DNA of 64,000 nt, from the NCBI RefSeq assembly GCF_050947875.1, contig NC_134571.1, positions 226,868,024 to 226,932,023 of the forward strand, given 5' to 3'. Below the pieces are notes generated by a model, which worked only from the letters and a program-made list of their open reading frames with translations, was not told the DNA's origin and ran no database searches. Shown piece by piece: positions 57,880 through 64,000 of this stretch (position 1 is the first letter of the stretch; each line of letters starts with the position of its first letter). This stretch comes from Dermacentor variabilis. Lineage: Eukaryota; Arthropoda; Arachnida; Ixodida; Ixodidae. The position numbers and the translations under genes are program-made.

Positions 57880-58200
57880 GATCAATGGTGAATATCTCTG
57901 CAACAGTGGGGACAAATTACTAGTGATTGAGGACCTTAACCAAAAAAGTGTTAGAGTGGGTTTGAAGATTAATATGCAGAAGACAATGTTCCAAGAATCC
58001 ACGATCGCCAGTCAGCCTCTAGAGTCTGTACAGGAGTAATTTTACCTAGGTCAGTTGCTCGCAAGGGACCCCGATCATGAAAAGGAAATTTACTTAATAA
58101 GAATGGGTTGGAATGCATATGTCAGGCATTACCAAATCATAACTGGGAGCTAACCACTGTCATTGAAAAGTGTACAACTATTGCATTCTACTAGTGCTAA
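57880..58200 (+). pseudogene. RTE-clade LINE internal fragment
   Basis: Begins at LRINGEYLCNSGD, the residues just before the catalytic box, then EDLNQKSVRVGLKINMQKT and, after a stop, FYLGQLLARDPDHEKEIYLI, typical of RTE elements C-terminal to the palm. Truncated at both ends. Same subfamily as 8297-9470, opposite orientation. Confidence 0.65.
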
Positions 58201-58283
58201 CATACGAGGCACACATCAGAATCGGGTAAATACTGTAGTTAAACATTGTGCTATATGGTTTTTGCTTGAGAAGCAAGAACCAC

Positions 58284-58284
<1 letters not shown>

Positions 58285-58344
<60 letters not shown>
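58285..58344. repeat. (TA)n microsatellite
   Basis: About 30 TA dinucleotides, directly abutting the LINE fragment at 58345. Confidence 0.95.
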
Positions 58345-58347
<3 letters not shown>

Positions 58348-59085
58348 CTGAGGTGGCCGAGCAGGCGGCCATCAGACTTGCACTCCTAGAAGACAATACA
58401 AGTTTGGTATACTGAGACTCCAAGAGGGTAATTCTGTCCTTCAGAACAGGGAGCATATCCCCGACCGTCGGCAGAATACTTCAGGTGATGAGTACGGCAG
58501 GTACTCATCACCTCACCCCACACTACGTCAATTGGTTCCCGGCACACATGGGACCATTGGAGGAGCCGCTCTCTAACCTCAACGAGACAGCACACGAGAC
58601 CTAACTCGCCGTGCGAACCCGGACTTGCTCTCGGCAGGTTGGGCAAGCGAGTGCGATCCCCTTGTCACTTACAACAATCTCGCCCAGCATTATAATTTAG
58701 TCAAAAGAACCATGCCGCTACTGCACAAAGCACTCAATAAAGCAGAAGAAGTCACGTACAGGTGGCTTCAGACAGGCAACTACCCATGCCCGGCCTTCCT
58801 GCACAAAATCTTTTCGGATGCGCACCCTCGCAATGTGTGTCGCTACTGTAAGGATATAGCTAGCCTTGATTACATGTTCTGGGCTTGCCCCCTGGCGCTG
58901 GGACCACCAAGGGGAAAGTGGGACGAGCTCTACACAGCTCGGACCTCTAAGCACAGCTCTGGGCTGTCCATCTGGCCTGGGACGCGGCGGAGGGGCATGG
59001 CCTCTGTCCTGATGTGGGAGCGGCCCGCTGCGCACTAATTGCGCGTACCGACTGACCTCAAGAAAGTTATTCATCCATCCATCTA
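58345..59085 (+). pseudogene. I-clade LINE 3' fragment: RNase H end and C-terminal zinc motif
   Basis: EVAEQAAIRLALLEDN (58348-58395) and WFPAHMGPLEEPLSNLNETA (about 58530-58590) are RNase H segments. The frame 58625-59038 then has the C-terminal motif YRWLQTGNYPCPAFL and the cysteine array CRYCKDIASLDYMFWACPLA. It ends at a CTGACCTCAAGAAAGTTATTC tail. 5'-truncated. The family resembles the one whose tail is inserted at 9341-9389. Confidence 0.7.
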
Positions 59086-59574
59086 TTATCAAAGCAGTTG
59101 AAAACATGCTGCAGGGAACAGCTAAAACACTATGCATTTCTCATTATAGTGCTATTATGTGTGCGTGAGTTTAATAAATAGATAATGTGCAGGTGTGTGT
59201 ATGGCAAATTCAGATGCTAACTTCACAAAAATCTTAAAAGCACACAGCACTCAACTTAAAAGGAATCTGAGCATTTGGCCACTGTTGTGTCACTAATGTG
59301 CACTGTCCTAGCCGTCTTCATTACCAAGCAGAAATACACTTAATGTCGGAAGTGTTGCATAATGCCGGTTTTCAAACGCCAACTTTGCCGCAATATAGCT
59401 TGCTACGGGAAGTGTATGGAATGTATCGTGGTGAAGCATACCAGCAGTGGAAAGGGCCGCTGTAACATGGCATGACATACAATTCTTTATTTACACACAT
59501 ACATACTCTCTCCTGTTCCAGCACAAGCACCAAGAAGCCTAATAACTGTTGTGTTGGTTTACAAAATTAAGAAA
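59086..59574. other. No gene recognised (intronic)
   Basis: Short frames only. Confidence 0.3.
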
Positions 59575-59800
59575 AATTAAATTACGGGGTTTTACGTGCC
59601 AAAACCACTTTCTGATTATGAGGCATGCCGTAGTGTGGGACTCCGGAAATTTCGACCAACGGGGGTTCTTTAACGAGCACCTAAATTTAAGTACATGGGT
59701 GCTTTTGCCTTTTGCCCCCATCGAAATGCAGTGGCCATGGCCAAGATCTGACCCTGCGACCTCATGCTCGGCAGCCCAACACCACAGCCACTAAGCAACT
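59575..59800 (-). mobile_element. tRNA-derived SINE (Ruka-like), minus strand
   Basis: The minus strand gives GTGGCTGTGGTGTTGGGCTG, GCATTTCGATGGGGGCAAAA, TTTAGGTGCTCGTTAAAGAA and CTCATAATCAGAAAGTGG, ending CCCCGTAATTTAATTT. Well preserved and close to the copy at 7937-8179. Confidence 0.82.
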
Positions 59801-61048
59801 AGGACAGGTACAAAAGCAAGTTCCTTGCCTACCCAAATAAAAATGTTGGGCAATATGACAGGCATGGTATACCGTCCTTGGGAATACAAGCTTAATTGGT
59901 TGCTGTTGGCTTTGTGTCTTGCTTGACTCTTGAGCAGCACTTACTGACTGCACAGTCATAACAAGCTCTACCAAATGGCTACAGATTACTTCTGTAGTAC
60001 TCCCTAGTGTCCCAAAAGGATTGCAACACGGAGTAGAAAAAAGATTTTCTGCTCCTAAACTGCTCTCCAGAATGACAACTTTCTGCTTGAATACCTAAAC
60101 TGTCTTGACCACCACTGAGGGGTTGATCTTCAACATCACTTATATACTTAAGATAAAATCGAGTAACACTGGTTGTCTAAACATTTTGAAATGGTTTCAC
60201 AGGTTCTAATTTAACACTTCTTATATTATGCACTGTTGAAAACTTAACAGTGCATAATGATTTCGGTATCAATTTCAGTAACATATTTTGGTATTCTACA
60301 GTTGATTTGGAGGATTATGTGACATCACTGGTCTGCAATCATACAAGTTTAGAGATAAAAAATTGGGGGCAAGAATGCCTACGTTTTACACATTGTCGTT
60401 GCACAGAAAGAGACCTGTGCAACTTGCTATAAAACTGATTTATATAGTATTTGAAATTAACATAAAAAGGTATGTAAACAGCTGGGGTTTCATAGTTCTA
60501 GGTTCTTGTTATGTGTTAGACTAGCACCTCCCTTTAAATGGCAGTAAAAGGCATGTATAAATTTTTTTTTTTTTTTGGACTGCCTGATTTTTTAAATGTT
60601 TTGTTTTCGCAGTTCTCAGGGAACCACCCCCCGCCCTCAAGAAAAAGCACCATTGACTAGCAGTAATCAGTGGTTCGCCTAATTGCCAAACAGCCTTGAC
60701 AGCTGTACCTCTGATAGAAGGCACTAATACACAGTGCAATGCACTGTATCTGCGCTCTAGACAAATGTGATAAGAAATGTATTATGTGACCTATTATAAC
60801 TGCGTGATATGCAGGGCATGCAGCGATGAGGACAGTAGCAATGGAATGATATCACCAGTGTACAGAGCACTGAATTCATTCTTGCTCTGTTTACTGATAA
60901 CTGCATGAAATAAAGAAATGCGAGAAAAATTAAGAGAAAAATCATAAGCGTGAAGGAATACTACTCATCATATCTATTGCAATTATTCTAAAACAGCATT
61001 CCCTCTTTTTTGCTTTTATTATTAATGCATTTATATAGTACTGCTCAC
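59801..61048. other. Intron B-C, last part; no gene recognised
   Basis: Short frames only, one T-run near 60570. Confidence 0.35.
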
Positions 61049-61441
61049 CTGCTGTTCCATGTGTTCCATCGACACATACACGATCAGTACCAAGCCTCTT
61101 GAAAAGCTCCTGCTGTGGTGTGGTCATGATGACTAGTATAAAATCTCTGTCATCCAAAAGGTCCTCATTTTTTCTCGAAAAAATGTCGCTCCTGTCAGGT
61201 TGTCCTTGATGTTTAAAGAAGAGCACTGGGTTCTCCTTTTCATTATGCATCCTCTCAACCCAGAGTTGCACGCTGACATAGTCATCATCATGCAGCCGCT
61301 CGGTCTTCGACACTCTGGCATCCCTCATAATATTGCGGAGATCTTGCTTGCTCAGCAGGTTAATGCGGTGGAACGTCTCATCCACGTTGGACCGCACATT
61401 ATCCAACACTGCGTCCAAAGACACTCCTTCTCGCAGCTTGT
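61049..61441 (-). CDS. MULE/SWIM-domain protein, exon B (first catalytic Asp)
   Basis: A 393 bp exon: two bases after acceptor TTACTCTCTCAAG, 130 codons, and one base before donor CAG/GTGAGC. Joining to exon A gives a GAC codon and the sequence SERAAIADKLREGVSLDAVL. The N-terminal part (VLDNVRSNVDETFHRINLL, DLRNIMRDARV) is a helical region typical of MULE proteins ahead of the catalytic core. The exon ends with TDRVCVDGTHGTA, which holds the first catalytic Asp. Intron phases are 1 on both sides. No stops. Confidence 0.88.
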
Positions 61442-61835
61442 CTTGAGAGAGTAAAGGGAAAGTGTATATCAGTTCAAGCATAAGTAATATTACCGAGCAC
61501 GCAAGGAAGTGAAATGGGCACTGATGAACATTTTTAATATCATTATTTAGAATTCCTTTAATTGAATAACGAGTTACACCGACTTACAAAAACCTTTTGC
61601 AATGGTGTGTGTTAAATAGTTCAAGCTGTCGCATTTTTTGTTCTTTTTAGGTCAGCTCTTTGCAAGGACATGGTGCTATGCAGCCTTCAGCTGCTGAAGA
61701 GGCAAGATTACATTTCTGAATTACACTACATGATTACATGATTACATATTTAAGTTTCAAGGTTTGGTGTCATTGATAAACAGTCATAGGGATTATCTGC
61801 TCCAGTGTTACGAGGTACGTAAATGAAGAAATTTA
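61442..61835. other. Intron A-B, no gene recognised
   Basis: Short AT-rich stretch up to the SINE. Confidence 0.4.
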
Positions 61836-62052
61836 GTGGCTATGGTGTTGGGCTGCTGAGCATGAGGTCGAGGGATTGAATCCTGGCTATGGTGGCTGCA
61901 TTTCGATGGGGGCGAAATGTGAAAACACCTGTGTACTTAAATTTAGGTGCACGTTAAAGATCCCCAGGTGATCGAAATTTCCGGAGTCCTCCACTATGGC
62001 GTTCCTCATAATCAGAAAGTGGTTTTGGCACACAAAACTCCATAATTGCAAG
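61836..62052 (+). mobile_element. tRNA-derived SINE (Ruka-like), 5'-truncated, with target duplication
   Basis: Starts inside the tRNA head (GTGGCTATGGTGTTGGGCTG), lacking the first ~12-15 nt, and continues to TTTTGGCACACAAAACTCCA. A perfect 12 bp repeat TGAAGAAATTTA flanks it (61824-61835 and 62053-62064). Inserted in intron A-B of the MULE/SWIM gene, in the opposite orientation to the gene. Confidence 0.85.
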
Positions 62053-62064
62053 TGAAGAAATTTA

Positions 62065-63884
62065 TTGTGTTTACAAAGTTTACAGCTAGGCTGCCAATTT
62101 CATCCTTCACTGTTGGTAACCTTGTCCAAACAAAAGACATTACTGAACCATTGTGAAAACATTGCACTGGACTGGACATGTGATGATTGTGGTTCCGATC
62201 CTACCCAGGGCAAAAATGTCTTCCACTTTTATTTCCTTTGCTAAATATTGCCATTATTTACAATTTCTATCCTTCAGTTAGAACTTCATTTTCCAATCAC
62301 ATTCCAGAGCATAAGTTATAGCCACTTCCATAGTGGTATGCCACCATAGAAGGTCAAAACAGAGTCTGCAATCGAAAACATGTGCAGCATTTCCAGATTA
62401 ACTTAAATATAACCATCACTGTTACTGACTGCATTGATGTACATAATTTGATAAATGTCAATATAAAAATTGTCAGTTAAAGCTTTCAGCAATTGTTTAT
62501 ATATTTGCTTTATCAGTCATTCATGCATATTTACAAGGAGCAGACACAGCTGTGAATGTATGCTTTGAAGGCTATGCAGTCATGTGGGTTCTTGAGTTAA
62601 AGGTATTATTTCAGTCAAGTAGAGTACTGACTGGACACTTTAACCTGTTTTACGAGTTCATGTCTAAACCTAACTATCGTTATCGTTCTAATCATGTTTC
62701 ATTCACGTAGCTGATTCATGAGCATTCAAAATATTTAGGTACCATATTTTCCAAACCACAGGTGCCACCATTTTCTTTTAATTTTCGTCCACAGTGCAAC
62801 TTGCATATGCAAGACCAACATGCGATATTCTTTTTCTCCAGCAATGTACTTGCTGTTTATTTTGCCTGCTGGAATGTGCGGTTCATAAAATTTTTTTTTA
62901 CTGAAGTTTAGTGCCCTGAAATGGGTAAGTACGACATTTTAGGATAAGTGTGTATAAACATGCACAATTGCATTTCACGATGCTGACCCAAGTTAAAATA
63001 GATGCATCTTATACAATGAGTTATGTACACATTCTTTTTTATTTGAAAGTTGTGAAAAGAGGGGATAAGGGGCGACTTGTAGAACAGTTCAGATTACAGT
63101 CCAGAAAATATGGTACATGGTTTGTGAGCCCTGCATACAGTAGAGTAAAATACAACTTGAGCTGATGAAAGTTTCACATGGAAAGCACATCTGCTGTGGA
63201 TGACCTACAGTAGTGGCGAGAGGTCGCAGTTTCATCGACGTCTGTAATAGTTGCACTTCAATTTCGGCAAAATGGCAGACATAATTATGTACAATGCACC
63301 TTAAGTAATCCTAAGTGGAAATTATTCCAGCTTACTGCTATTTTGGGAATTTCAATCCTACTAGGATGATAAGCCATATTAATTCAGTTAACTGCAAGCC
63401 TGAAAAATAAAGCAGAAAGGGAAAAAGCCACAGTATGCTGTGTGGACTACAGTGCCCCTACACCTTCCTGCTTGGTACATGAAGTGATGCAAACAAGTGA
63501 TTGATGCAAACAAGTATAAACAACTAAAGCCGTTGCCTGCAATAAGAATAGCCATATAGGTCAAATAAAGGCCACTGGCTGTGCCAAGGTAGTTACCACT
63601 GTGAAATCGGAGAACGGTTCCTTTTTTTCTCTCTCTCTCTCTGAATCCTTCAGGCATTGATACAATGTAGCAAAATGATAAACATGTTTATGATGTCATT
63701 AACTATAATGCCCTGCAGTCAGTAAAGGTGGCCTCAAATTATGTGGACATTATGAATTTCAAATGCACTAACATTTGCTCCAAGTTCATTACATGGTCTG
63801 GCATGAGTATTGCCTTGTATTTGTGATGTTGAAAAATTAACCACTCTTTATGTATTATAAAGCAGAGCAAAAGCGGTTTCTTAC
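62065..63884. other. Intron A-B, remainder; no gene recognised
   Basis: AT-rich; a CT-repeat occurs near 63630. Confidence 0.35.
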
Positions 63885-64000
63885 CAGCAATAGCAGCTCT
63901 TTCCGACTTGGATAGAAAAACTCGACCCAATTCAAAGTCGTGGCCTCTGTGCTTGGATTGAAAAACCACATTCACACCTGTGTTGTCCTTGGTCACAGTC
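63885..64000 (-). CDS. MULE/SWIM-domain protein, exon A (partial, runs off window)
   Basis: Open to the window edge. Visible residues include VTKDNTGVNVVFQSKHRGHD and GRVFLSKSERAAIA, with a good donor GTAAGA at 63884. The exon ends in phase 1, as exon B requires. A GTG codon at 63996 is not an initiator; the exon continues upstream outside the window, where the N-terminal region (in this type of protein often a Cys/His DNA-binding segment) should lie. Confidence 0.78.

Overview
This window looks like nuclear DNA of a hard tick (Ixodida). The main reason is the repeat content. There are several copies of a tRNA-derived SINE that resembles the tick family I know as Ruka, RTE-clade and I-clade LINE fragments, Penelope-like elements, a tick-type mariner with very long inverted ends, and many MITEs. 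No rRNA gene, functional tRNA gene, bacterial operon or CRISPR array was found. Family names rest on recognised motifs, not on a database search.

One host-like gene stands out. On the minus strand, five exons spread over about 28 kb (63885-64000, 61049-61441, 52695-53008, 48168-48830, 36130-36567) join in frame through GT-AG introns of 2.4, 8.0, 3.9 and 11.6 kb. They encode the middle and C-terminal part of a protein with a MULE-type DDE transposase domain and a SWIM zinc finger. The three acidic residues and the CxCx9CxH finger are split among exons B, C and D, and no stop codon interrupts the chain. The 5' end lies beyond the window. Introns this large argue against a mobile copy, so this is a candidate domesticated transposase gene.

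Layout. 1-4176: no recognisable gene; a CpG-rich patch (640-1250) and a minus-strand SINE. 4177-7219: a decayed mariner with ~340 bp inverted ends, itself split by a Penelope-derived fold-back (5755-6175). 7220-16350: (AT)n, a SINE, two RTE LINE copies (the larger, 13170-15990, has endonuclease and reverse transcriptase), a CR1/Jockey-like relic and two MITEs. 16350-25500: mostly unassigned AT-rich DNA with a pogo/Tigger relic (19821-20939). 25529-29265: a nearly complete Penelope-like element with reverse transcriptase, GIY-YIG domain, inverted terminal repeats, a one-sided ~40 nt tail, a 13 bp target duplication and hammerhead-ribozyme-like sequence. 29279-36100: LINE relics, a SINE and a 951 bp TTAA-flanked MITE that ends about 30 bp from the last MULE-gene exon. 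36130-64000: the MULE/SWIM gene, whose introns hold an array of MITEs, a small hammerhead-bearing insertion, another Penelope fold-back, a 78 bp minisatellite, LINE fragments and more SINEs.

The transposable elements do not act as a pathway. They form nested layers, and several target-site duplications let the order of insertion be read directly.
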